A DNA stretch of 64,000 nt from Flavobacterium succinicans LMG 10402 (lineage in GTDB: Bacteria; Bacteroidota; Bacteroidia; Flavobacteriales; Flavobacteriaceae): NCBI RefSeq assembly GCF_000611675.1, contig NZ_JATV01000013.1, forward strand, positions 41,938-105,937, given 5' to 3'. The stretch's first letter is position 1, and each line of letters starts with the position of its first letter. A program made the translations under genes and the position numbers. Shown piece by piece: positions 41,836-49,227 of this stretch. The notes beneath the pieces are model-generated. The model ran no database searches. It was given only the letters and a program-made list of their open reading frames with translations, and was not told the DNA's origin.

Positions 41836-42921
41836 ATGGAACAATTTATAGTATCAGCCCGTAAGTATCGCCCACAAACCTTTAAGGATGTTGTTGGTCA
41901 AAAAGCGATTACCAATACGTTGCTGAATGCTATCGAAAACAACCATTTGGCCTCTGCCCTATTGTTTACAGGTCCTCGTGGCGTGGGTAAAACCACTTGC
42001 GCCCGAATTCTAGCTCGTAAAATAAATCAGCCCGGCTACGACGATCCCGAAGAAGATTTTGCCTTTAATGTATTTGAATTGGATGCGGCTTCTAACAACT
42101 CAGTAGATGACATTCGGAACCTAATTGATCAGGTTCGAATTCCTCCTCAAACTGGGCAATATAAGGTCTATATTATCGATGAGGTGCATATGTTGTCTTC
42201 TGCCGCTTTCAATGCTTTTTTGAAAACATTAGAAGAGCCACCAAAACACGCTATTTTTATTTTAGCTACTACCGAAAAACACAAAATCATTCCAACGATT
42301 TTATCTCGTTGTCAGATTTTTGATTTCAAAAGAATTACGGTAAAAGACGCTAAAGAACATTTGGCCGATGTTGCTGAAAATCAAGGAATACAATTTGAAG
42401 ATGACGCTTTGCATATTATTGCTCAAAAAGCAGATGGTGCTATGCGAGATGCTTTGTCTATTTTTGACCGTGTAGTTTCGTTTTGCGGTAGCAATTTGAC
42501 TCGACAAGCTGTAACTGAAAACCTAAATGTTTTAGATTACGAAACCTATATCAACATCACCGATTTGATCTTGGAAAACAAAATTCCTGATTTGTTATTG
42601 GCTTTTAATACCATCTTGTCAAAAGGTTTTGATGCGCACCATTTTGTGTCTGGTTTAGCTTCTCACTTTAGAGATTTATTGGTTGCCAAAACACCTTCTA
42701 CCTTAGTTTTGATGGAGATGGGCGAACAAGCACAGCAAATGTATGGAGTACAAGCTCAAAAATGCAGTCCTGATTTTTTATTAAAAGGTATCGAAATTGC
42801 CAATGACTGTGATCTGAAATACAAAGTGAGTCAAAATCAACGCTTGTTAGTAGAACTTTGTTTGATGCAATTGGCCTCTATCACTTTTGATGGAGAAAAA
42901 AAAAAGTTGACGCTTTCATAA
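41836..42921 (+). CDS. dnaX: DNA polymerase III gamma/tau, ATPase part (short product of the zero frame)
   Basis: A 361-residue product of the zero frame. It is the AAA+ clamp-loader motor: ARKYRPQTFKDVVGQ, Walker A GPRGVGKTTC, Walker B YIIDEVHM, LKTLEEPPKHAIFILATTEKHK, and the sensor/SRC motif PTILSRCQIFDF, then a lid and collar domain (AAA+ domains I-III, about 1-350). The usual Cys4 zinc insert is reduced: only Cys55 precedes the FELDAASNNSVDDIR motif. The zero frame stops at TAA 42919, just 13 bases after the A10 run, giving the tail KKKLTLS. The remaining C-terminal region lies in the -1 frame (42906-43577). Confidence 0.95.
   Translation: MEQFIVSARKYRPQTFKDVVGQKAITNTLLNAIENNHLASALLFTGPRGVGKTTCARILARKINQPGYDDPEEDFAFNVFELDAASNNSVDDIRNLIDQVRIPPQTGQYKVYIIDEVHMLSSAAFNAFLKTLEEPPKHAIFILATTEKHKIIPTILSRCQIFDFKRITVKDAKEHLADVAENQGIQFEDDALHIIAQKADGAMRDALSIFDRVVSFCGSNLTRQAVTENLNVLDYETYINITDLILENKIPDLLLAFNTILSKGFDAHHFVSGLASHFRDLLVAKTPSTLVLMEMGEQAQQMYGVQAQKCSPDFLLKGIEIANDCDLKYKVSQNQRLLVELCLMQLASITFDGEKKKLTLS
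42896..42906 (+). promoter_or_regulatory. A10 slippery site in dnaX (A AAA AAG in zero frame)
   Basis: Ten A residues (42896-42905) followed by G contain the heptamer A AAA AAG (42900-42906) in exactly the frame used by the E. coli dnaX -1 frameshift site. GGAG (42892-42895) lies 8 bases before the AAG codon. A -1 shift joins the ATPase part to an open C-terminal frame of 223 codons. No strong downstream hairpin is visible. RNA polymerase slippage on A10, or a lost A in the sequence, would have the same effect. Confidence 0.7.
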
Positions 42922-43577
42922 TTCCCCCTACTTATTTCCGAAAACAAGAATATTCCATAACTGATAATACAAAGTCAGAAGCAGTAAGTAGTACAACTGT
43001 TACTCCCGAACCAACAAGTCCTAGTGTTGCAATTCCTTCTATTTCTTCCCCTGCAATTGCAGAAGTTGTTCCAGATGTAGTAAAACCTGCTCTAGATTTT
43101 AAACCTGACGAAACGAAATTTTCTGCCTTATCATTATCAAGTATTCGTGCCAAAAAAGCCCTTGAAGAAAGCAGTAAATCGATTGTCAAAGAAGTAGTTC
43201 ATTCGCCTACAGAAGTATTTACAGAAACGCAAATGCTGTTGCAATGGACGAAATATGCTCAAAAATTAGGAAACAAAGGCTACAAAATCATGGAATCATT
43301 ATTGCTAATTAATGATCCTAAATTAGACGGAACAAAAATCACTATTGAATTACCCAATGAAGGTTCAAAATTAGATTTTGAAAGCGAGAAACATGGACTT
43401 TTAGGCCATTTAAAAGGACATCTTCACAATCATGAAATTACGATTGATGTTATTGTAAATGAATCCATCGAGGTCAAAAGAAATTTAAATGACCAAGATC
43501 GCTACAACCGATTAAAAGAAATCAATCCTGCTATTGATTTATTACGAGCTACTTTTGGACTTCATGTCGATGCTTAA
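42906..43577 (+). CDS. dnaX: DnaX C-terminal (tau) region in the -1 frame
   Basis: After a -1 shift the frame reads VDAFIIPPTYFRKQEYSI from the A run and stays open to TAA at 43577 (223 codons). A Ser/Thr/Pro-rich linker (about 60 residues) precedes a folded domain with LSLSSIRAKKALEESSKSI, TQMLLQWTKYAQKLGNKGYKIMESLL, and the end ERYNRLKE-like QDRYNRLKEINPAIDLLRATFGLHVDA. The pattern is that of the C-terminal part of Bacteroidota DnaX. Full length would be about 580 residues, normal for tau. This part has no convincing start codon of its own. An ATG at 43233 inside it is unlikely to be used. Confidence 0.85.
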   Translation, partial: VDAFIIPPTYFRKQEYSITDNTKSEAVSSTTVTPEPTSPSVAIPSISSPAIAEVVPDVVKPALDFKPDETKFSALSLSSIRAKKALEESSKSIVKEVVHSPTEVFTETQMLLQWTKYAQKLGNKGYKIMESLLLINDPKLDGTKITIELPNEGSKLDFESEKHGLLGHLKGHLHNHEITIDVIVNESIEVKRNLNDQDRYNRLKEINPAIDLLRATFGLHVDA

Positions 43578-43650
43578 AAAAATGTTAAAGTAGCGGTTTA
43601 TTTTAACATTTATTTCCCATTTCATAAACCTTAAAGCCCTTTTTAAAGCA

Positions 43651-43658
43651 TAATTTTG
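43651..43658 (+). promoter_or_regulatory. -7 box for the acetate-transporter-like gene
   Basis: TAATTTTG (TAnnTTTG) ends 33 bases before the ATG at 43692. The earlier in-frame start at 43656 lies inside this box and is unlikely. Confidence 0.5.
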
Positions 43659-43691
43659 CACATTCAAAATAAAAAAAAATTATTGCATAAA

Positions 43692-44249
43692 ATGGAAAAA
43701 AAACAAGCAAATGTAGCACCTCTAGGACTCTTAGGTTTTGGAATGACAACTATTTTATTAAACATTCATAATATGGGATTTTTCCCAGTAAGTAGTGTAA
43801 TTATATCTATGGGGCTTTTTTATGGAGGAATGGCACAAATCATAGCAGGTATATTTTCACTTCACCAAGGAAAGACTTTTGCAGGTACTGCTTTTACTTC
43901 TTATGGATTTTTCTGGATTTCATTAGTTGCCATTTGGTTATTCCCCAATACAGGTTTTGAATTGGCCGGAACAACACCAGCACCTTTTTTTGGCTGTTAC
44001 CTTGTATTATGGGGATTATTTACGGCATTCATGTGGTGGGGAACTTGGGGAGGCAGCAAAGTACAGCAATTTGTATTTTTGTCGTTAACCATTTTATTCT
44101 TTGTATTAGCGCTTTCTAAATTTTTAAACAGTGAAGCCATTAACGAAATTGCAGGTGTAATTGGTGTAATTTGTGGTGGAAGTGCTTTCTATTTGGCTAT
44201 GGCTGAATTATTAGAAGAGGTGAAAAATAAGAGCGTGTTACCTTATTAG
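43692..44249 (+). CDS. GPR1/FUN34/YaaH (SatP-like) acetate/succinate transporter family protein
   Basis: A 185-residue inner-membrane protein with six predicted helices. The family signature NVAPLGLLGFGMTTILLNIHNMGFFP (NPxPLGL-type) starts the protein. Helix 2 has the GLFYGGMAQIIAGI motif; F-TAFTSYGFFWISL and the motif GTWGGSKVQQFVFLSLTILFFVLAL follow. SatP homologues take up acetate or succinate. It is likely a single-gene unit. A strong terminator follows. Confidence 0.93.
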   Translation: MEKKQANVAPLGLLGFGMTTILLNIHNMGFFPVSSVIISMGLFYGGMAQIIAGIFSLHQGKTFAGTAFTSYGFFWISLVAIWLFPNTGFELAGTTPAPFFGCYLVLWGLFTAFMWWGTWGGSKVQQFVFLSLTILFFVLALSKFLNSEAINEIAGVIGVICGGSAFYLAMAELLEEVKNKSVLPY

Positions 44250-44283
44250 TTTCTAGTTAATATTTTATAAAACTTTATATCTT

Positions 44284-44322
44284 AATTCGGATTACTTTAA
44301 AAAAGTAATCCGAATTTTTTTT
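44284..44322 (+). terminator. Terminator after the acetate-transporter-like gene
   Basis: AATTCGGATTACTTT (44284-44298) pairs with AAAGTAATCCGAATT (44302-44316) around three A, a perfect 15-base stem with a following T run. The remaining gap up to 44574 holds only A/T-rich sequence and the putative promoter at 44521-44549. Confidence 0.92.
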
Positions 44323-44520
44323 TGCTAAAACTAATGAACTATCAGTGTTTTATACCAAGTTTTAATTCAAACCTCAAATTCATTTGCTTTTGCAAACAAG
44401 TACTTATGTTATTGGTATTTAAAAACGTAACTTAGGAGACAATAAGAATGTTACTGTTTATTTGTACTTATCATCCACTAAAATCTATGAATTATATAAC
44501 TTTTTAAAAGAGTTCTGTAA

Positions 44521-44549
44521 TTGTTTTAAAATAGATTCTATCACCTTTG
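44521..44549 (+). promoter_or_regulatory. Candidate promoter of the AraC-type gene
   Basis: TTG at 44521-44523, an 18-base spacer, and CACCTTTG at 44542-44549 (one mismatch to TAnnTTTG), 25 bases before the start at 44575. CACCTTTG also occurs at 56243 before the CsbD gene and CATCTTTG at 47836. Confidence 0.35.
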
Positions 44550-44574
44550 TTTTTCCTCTAATTGCAAAATAAAT

Positions 44575-45135
44575 TTGAAACTTTACATAAAATATATGGT
44601 TAGTAATCGCTGTAAATTAGCGGTTAAGGAGGAACTCAAACAAATGGGCTTACACTTCTTAATGGTTGATTTGGGAGAAGTTGAAATTATGGAAACTCTT
44701 ACTGCTTTTCAACGCGAAGACTTAATAAAAAGGCTCTCTAAATCTGGATTAGAGTTAATGGATGATAAAAAAGCCATTTTGATAGAAAAAATTAAAAACA
44801 GCATCATTCAAATGGTGCATCATCCTAGCGAAACTATCAAAGTAAACTTCTCAGATTATCTGAGCGAAAAACTGGACCACAACTATACTTACCTAGCTAA
44901 TTTGTTTACTGAAGTACAAGGTACCACCATTGAACATTTTATCATTTCGCATAAAATAGAACGCATCAAAGAACTGATCATTTACGGAGAATACAACATT
45001 AGTGAAATTGCCTGGAAAATGGGATACAGTAGCGTGGCACATTTATCCAGTCAGTTCAAAAAAGTAACTGGTTTGTCTCCATCACACTTCAAACAACTTA
45101 AAGACAAAAGACGTAATCCAATTGAAGATATTTAA
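44575..45135 (+). CDS. AraC-family transcriptional regulator
   Basis: A 186-residue protein (TTG start at 44575; 179 from the ATG at 44596). The C-terminal AraC-type double HTH (about 85-178) is clear: YLSEKLDHNYTYLANLFTEVQGTTIEHFIISHKIERIKELI, NISEIAWKMGYSSVAHLSSQFKKVTGLSPSHFKQL. The N-terminal 80 residues (MVSNRCKLAVKEELKQMGLHFLMVDLGEVEIMETL) are a small alpha/beta domain, similar to the N-terminal domain seen in some Bacteroidota AraC proteins beside sensor kinases. No ligand-binding cupin is present. It is followed by a hybrid kinase (84 bases) and a receiver protein. Confidence 0.92.
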   Translation: MKLYIKYMVSNRCKLAVKEELKQMGLHFLMVDLGEVEIMETLTAFQREDLIKRLSKSGLELMDDKKAILIEKIKNSIIQMVHHPSETIKVNFSDYLSEKLDHNYTYLANLFTEVQGTTIEHFIISHKIERIKELIIYGEYNISEIAWKMGYSSVAHLSSQFKKVTGLSPSHFKQLKDKRRNPIEDI

Positions 45136-45218
45136 CCTACACAAAACTTACTCATCAGTTATATAACTACTGCTTTTGAGGACAAGCGAACAATCAATTA
45201 CTTTCAAAAGCAACATTA

Positions 45219-47231
45219 ATGGATCTAGAAAATCAAAATCAAGAAAATCAGTTATACAAAGATCAAGAACTAGACCTTGATGAGTATATCAACTCCTTGA
45301 AAAGGGCCTCACAATACCTCTTGAGTCTAATTGAAGCTAGTAGAGATCCTCTTTTTGCTATTAGTACCGAAGGTAAAATTATGGATACAAATGAAGCATC
45401 GTTTTTAGCCACAGGAGTATCTAAACAGCTTTTGATAGGTTCCGCATTTGTTGATTATTTCACAGATCCTAAACAAGCTAAAATAGGTTATGATTTGGTT
45501 TTTTCAGAAGGGTTTGTGAATGCTTTTCCATTAACCATAAAGGATCATAAACTAACCGATGTTCTATTTAATGGCGCTATTTATAAAGATGAAAACGGAG
45601 AAACCATTGGAGCTATGATGATTGCTAGAGACATTACAGAGCAAAAAAGAATTCAAAATGAATTGACAAAAGCAAAAGTTATTGCCGAAAACGCCACCAA
45701 AAAAGCAGAAGAAGCCGTAAAAACGAAGCAACAATTTTTGTCGAATATGAGTCATGAGATAAGAACTCCTATGAATGCCATTATTGGTTTTACCAAAGTA
45801 GTACTCAAAACCGAACTTACGGCCAAACAAAAAGAGTATATAATGGCTATCAAAATGAGTGGTGACGCACTAATCGTTTTAATCAATGATATATTGGATT
45901 TAGCCAAAGTGGATGCGGGCCAAATGACTTTCGAAAAAACACCTTTCAAGCTTAGTTTATCCATCAAAGCGATGCTACATCTTTTCGAAACCAAAATCCA
46001 AGAGAAAAACCTTCAATTGATTACCAACTACGATTCAAGAATTCCTGAAGTACTATTAGGTGATCCTATTCGATTGCATCAAATCATACTGAATTTAGTC
46101 AGTAATGCGGTAAAATTCACCAATAAAGGAACCATTACCGTAAGTGTAACATTACTTGAGGAAAATAAAGACAAAGCCACATTAAAGTTCTCAATTGCCG
46201 ATACCGGAATTGGTATTAAAGAAAAAAAAATAAACGAAATATTCGATAATTTTAGACAAGCCACTAACGAAACGTCTCGACTCTTTGGAGGAACAGGGCT
46301 GGGATTAGCCATATCAAAACAATTAGTGGAAGCACAAAATGGACATATCGAAGTGCAAAGCAAAGTCAATATAGGCTCTGTTTTTAGTTTTATACTTACA
46401 TTTAAAAAAACCAAGGCAGATGCGGTTTTAGAACCCGAAATTCTTGAATTGAATACCGATATCAAAAACACCAAAATTCTTGTGGTTGAAGATATGGAAC
46501 TCAACCAACTCTTGATGAAAACAATTTTGGATGATTTTGGTTTTGAATGTGATATCACCGCCAATGGCAAATTAGCCATCGAGAAGTTAAAAACTAAAAA
46601 TTATGATATCATCTTGATGGATTTACAAATGCCAGAAATGAATGGATTTGACGCTACCATTTATATCCGAAAGGTGATGAAATTGCAAATACCAATTATT
46701 GCATTAACCGCTGATGTTACAACTGTTGATGTAGAGAAATGCAAGGCTGTTGGGATGAACGATTATATTGCCAAACCCGTAGATGAACGCTTGTTGTATA
46801 GCAAACTTATTGGATTTTCAAAAAAACCTATTTTAATTATTGAGCATACAAAAGGAGAAAATTCAAAAAATGACACCTATAAATACACTGACATGAGTTA
46901 TTTATATAAGGTCACCAAATCCGATCCTCAATTAATGACTAAAATTATTAATGCCTATTTAGAACAAACTCCTTCGCTAATTTTGAGTATCAAACAAAGT
47001 TTAATTGATAGAAATTGGAAAACCATGCAAGCTGCTATTCACAAGATGCTTCCTTCATTTACCATAATGGGAAGTAATGCAGAAACATTAAATATGGCCA
47101 AAAAAATTCAAGAATATGCTTTTACTATCGAAATTACTGAAGAAATCAACGAACTCGTTCTAGAATTAGAGAAATATTGCTCACAAGCTTGCAGAGAATT
47201 GGAGCAAGAATTAGAAATCATAAATAAATAA
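45219..47231 (+). CDS. Hybrid histidine kinase: PAS-HisKA-HATPase-REC-Hpt
   Basis: A 670-residue, apparently cytoplasmic hybrid kinase; no transmembrane helix is seen. Order: PAS domain (about 30-150, YLLSLIEASRDPLFAISTEGKIMDTNEA), a coiled coil, HisKA with His179 in SNMSHEIRTPMNAIIG, HATPase_c (NLVSNAVKFT, DTGIGI, FGGTGLGLAISKQLV), REC with phospho-acceptor Asp in IILMDLQMPEMNG, and a C-terminal Hpt domain with AAIHKMLPSF. A complete phosphorelay in one chain. The receiver protein gene follows after 4 bases and should be an output or further relay step. The AraC gene upstream is probably in the same unit. Confidence 0.96.
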   Translation: MDLENQNQENQLYKDQELDLDEYINSLKRASQYLLSLIEASRDPLFAISTEGKIMDTNEASFLATGVSKQLLIGSAFVDYFTDPKQAKIGYDLVFSEGFVNAFPLTIKDHKLTDVLFNGAIYKDENGETIGAMMIARDITEQKRIQNELTKAKVIAENATKKAEEAVKTKQQFLSNMSHEIRTPMNAIIGFTKVVLKTELTAKQKEYIMAIKMSGDALIVLINDILDLAKVDAGQMTFEKTPFKLSLSIKAMLHLFETKIQEKNLQLITNYDSRIPEVLLGDPIRLHQIILNLVSNAVKFTNKGTITVSVTLLEENKDKATLKFSIADTGIGIKEKKINEIFDNFRQATNETSRLFGGTGLGLAISKQLVEAQNGHIEVQSKVNIGSVFSFILTFKKTKADAVLEPEILELNTDIKNTKILVVEDMELNQLLMKTILDDFGFECDITANGKLAIEKLKTKNYDIILMDLQMPEMNGFDATIYIRKVMKLQIPIIALTADVTTVDVEKCKAVGMNDYIAKPVDERLLYSKLIGFSKKPILIIEHTKGENSKNDTYKYTDMSYLYKVTKSDPQLMTKIINAYLEQTPSLILSIKQSLIDRNWKTMQAAIHKMLPSFTIMGSNAETLNMAKKIQEYAFTIEITEEINELVLELEKYCSQACRELEQELEIINK

Positions 47232-47235
47232 TATT

Positions 47236-47670
47236 GTGAAAAATGACAACAAAATAAAACTCTTTCTAGTGGATGATGATCTCATTTTCTTAAATGTACT
47301 AGAAATCGAATTCCTTCAACATGGGGATTTTGATATTGAGACATATAAAACTGGTGAATTGTGTCTCAAAAATTTGTTAAAAAAACCCGATGTTATCATT
47401 CTTGATTTTCATTTAGATGGAATAGATAAAACGGCTATGAATGGCTTAGAAACATTAGATAAGATCAAAGAAATTAGCCCCGATATTCCCGTAATTATGC
47501 TTTCTTGTCAAGATAAAATTGATGTGGCCATAAGTTGTATGCATCACAAAGCTTTTGATTATATTGTAAAAAGTGAAACCGCTTTTTTAAGACTTCAAAA
47601 AGCAATAGAAACCATTTTTAAATACCAAAAAATGGAAAAAGAACTTAATTGGTTTATTGATCGAATGTAA
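47236..47670 (+). CDS. Stand-alone receiver-domain protein
   Basis: A 144-residue protein that is almost only a receiver domain. It starts with GTG at 47236: KNDNKIKLFLVDDDLIFLNVLEIEF. Acidic pair Asp14/Asp15, phospho-acceptor Asp in VIILDFHLDG, Ser in IMLSCQDK, Lys in YIVKSE. There is no DNA-binding or output domain. It starts 4 bases after the hybrid kinase, suggesting coupling. It may act as a phosphate acceptor or through protein contacts, like CheY/Spo0F-type regulators. Confidence 0.93.
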   Translation: MKNDNKIKLFLVDDDLIFLNVLEIEFLQHGDFDIETYKTGELCLKNLLKKPDVIILDFHLDGIDKTAMNGLETLDKIKEISPDIPVIMLSCQDKIDVAISCMHHKAFDYIVKSETAFLRLQKAIETIFKYQKMEKELNWFIDRM

Positions 47671-47867
47671 TTATTTATTAGTTATAAAACTGTAAATCAT
47701 AGTTTAAATTGTACTTTTTTTAACAAATACTTTAACATAGACAATACTTTATATTTTCACCATCAAAGTTTTATCAAATAAGAATCTTGTAACTTTTACA
47801 CACAATTCTATAATACTTTCAATGGTTTACCAACCCATCTTTGTAAAACATTTAAAAGTATAAAAAG
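47671..47867. other. Leader region between receiver gene and broken lipoprotein
   Basis: It contains the first copy of a 17-base repeat (47782-47798; see the repeat entries) and a CATCTTTG box (47836-47843), 24 bases before the lipoprotein ATG. No other structure or gene is seen. Confidence 0.5.
47782..47798 (+). repeat. 17-base direct repeat, copy 1
   Basis: GAATCTTGTAACTTTTA occurs here and again at 48098-48114. The two copies lie 69 bases before the broken lipoprotein and 80 bases before the GH130-like gene. They are exact over 17 bases and differ outside, which suggests a shared regulator site. Confidence 0.55.
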
Positions 47868-48018
47868 ATGAAAAATCAATCTTACTCCTTACACTAGGTA
47901 TTGTAACCATTATGGCTTCGTGCAAATCAGCTCAACAAAAAGAAACAACTGCAAAAAAAATGTAGTTGAAGCAAAACAAGATTTAGCCGAAACCAGAGCC
48001 GACAATAAGGTAGATTGA
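47868..48018 (+). pseudogene. Broken small lipoprotein gene (two frame breaks at A runs)
   Basis: The ATG at 47868 has a stop after nine codons (TAG 47895). Adding one A to the run at 47871-47875 gives MKKSILLLTLGIVTIMASCK, a lipoprotein signal with lipobox MASC. Adding one A to the run at 47953-47960 then gives SAQQKETTAKK, NVVEAKQDLAETRADNKVD and TGA at 48016. The repaired product is 50 residues, a typical tiny stress lipoprotein. Both breaks are single missing A residues in homopolymers, so the gene may be intact and the sequence wrong. It has a CATCTTTG box upstream and a terminator downstream. Confidence 0.65.
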
Positions 48019-48053
48019 AAACCAATTATTAATTCAGCATTTGATTTTAGCAA

Positions 48054-48081
48054 AAAAGACGACTTTAAATGGTCGTCTTTT
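48054..48081 (+). terminator. Terminator after the broken lipoprotein
   Basis: AAAAGACGAC (48054-48063) pairs with GTCGTCTTTT (48072-48081) around an 8-base loop, a 10-bp perfect stem. Confidence 0.85.
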
Positions 48082-48097
48082 CTGTTTTATACCCTAG

Positions 48098-48114
48098 GAA
48101 TCTTGTAACTTTTA
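48098..48114 (+). repeat. 17-base direct repeat, copy 2
   Basis: Exact second copy of the 17-base word at 47782-47798, here upstream of the GH130-like gene (start 48195). Confidence 0.55.
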
Positions 48115-48194
48115 TGCAAAGTTTTACAACAAAATAAGTTCATAGGTAAACGAACTTTACGAAAAGTAGCTAGAACTCAAAAACTCCATTTATC

Positions 48195-49226
48195 ATGTTA
48201 GCAATAAAAAAAGAAGGCATTATTTTAGAAAAAACACTTTTAGGTTTTGAAATTGATGGCGTTTTGAATCCAGCGGTAATCATGCATGAAGGAGCCATAC
48301 ATATTTTTTATAGAGCGGTGGGCAAAGGCAACTATTCCAGTATTGGCTATGCCAAATTAAAATCGCCTTTTGAAGTTGAAGAACGCAAAGATATGCCACT
48401 AATTTTTCCGCAAATTGAATACGAAGAACACGGCGTAGAAGATGGAAGAATTGTAAAAATTAACGAAACTTTCTATTTGACCTATTGTGCTTATGATGGC
48501 GTAAACGCCTTAGGAGCTTTAGCCACTTCTACCGATTTATTGCATTGGGAAAAACAAGGAATTATTGTACCTCAAATTATGTTTGACGAATTCAAACGTT
48601 TGGCAGAAACTAGAGGAAGAATCAACGAAAAATATTTGCGCTACAACAGTCACGATAGAATTAGAGAACGCAAAGGAAAAAAAGTTTGGGTTTGGGACAA
48701 AAATGTTCTTTTTTTTCCAAGAAGAGTAAATGGAAAACTACTTTTTCTGCATAGAATAAAACCAGATATTCAAATCGTTAGCATCAATAATTTAAACGAA
48801 CTCACTGCTGAATTTTGGCAAAGCTACTTACTGCAATTCGCAGATAGTATTGTCATTGAACCAAAATATGAACATGAAATTAGCTATATAGGTGGCGGAT
48901 GTCCTCCTATAGAAACTGACGAAGGATGGTTACTCATCTATCATGGTGTACATGACACTATACATGGCTATGTATATTGTGCTTGCGCTGCCTTATTAGA
49001 TCTAGAAAACCCACAAAAAGAATTGGCTCGACTGCCTTATCCGTTGTTTAAACCTGACCTTAAATGGGAGCTCACTGGGGAAGTAAATAACGTTTGCTTT
49101 CCTACTGGCGCCATTGTGGACAACGATACCCTATATATTTATTATGGTGCAGCCGATGAACGAATTGCTTGCGTTTCGCTTCATCTACCCGATTTGCTAA
49201 CAGAACTACTACTCAATCTGAAATAA
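48195..49226 (+). CDS. GH130-like beta-mannoside phosphorylase family protein
   Basis: A 343-residue five-bladed beta-propeller protein of the GH130 type, which phosphorolyses beta-mannosides. Visible family blocks: VLNPAVIMHEGAIHIFYRAV, SSIGYAKLKSPFEVE, YEEHGVEDGRIVKINETFYLTY with the catalytic Asp in EDGR, ATSTDLLHWEKQGI, GGCPPIETDEGWLLIYHGV, and FPTGAIVDNDTLYIYYGAADERIA. It is often mislabelled as a pesticidal protein in databases. A glycosyltransferase gene follows after 1 base, so the two work on one glycan; which mannan or oligomannose is not known. Confidence 0.92.
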   Translation: MLAIKKEGIILEKTLLGFEIDGVLNPAVIMHEGAIHIFYRAVGKGNYSSIGYAKLKSPFEVEERKDMPLIFPQIEYEEHGVEDGRIVKINETFYLTYCAYDGVNALGALATSTDLLHWEKQGIIVPQIMFDEFKRLAETRGRINEKYLRYNSHDRIRERKGKKVWVWDKNVLFFPRRVNGKLLFLHRIKPDIQIVSINNLNELTAEFWQSYLLQFADSIVIEPKYEHEISYIGGGCPPIETDEGWLLIYHGVHDTIHGYVYCACAALLDLENPQKELARLPYPLFKPDLKWELTGEVNNVCFPTGAIVDNDTLYIYYGAADERIACVSLHLPDLLTELLLNLK

Positions 49227-49227
49227 T

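Noticed and set aside
43233..43577. Separate 114-codon gene starting at ATG 43233
   Set aside because: It is the inner part of the DnaX C-terminal frame, which is open back to the A10 run and has matching family sequence upstream of this ATG.
46079..46579. 166-codon antisense frame in the hybrid kinase
   Set aside because: It is a shadow of the HATPase and receiver region; the product is Ser/Leu-rich without any motif.
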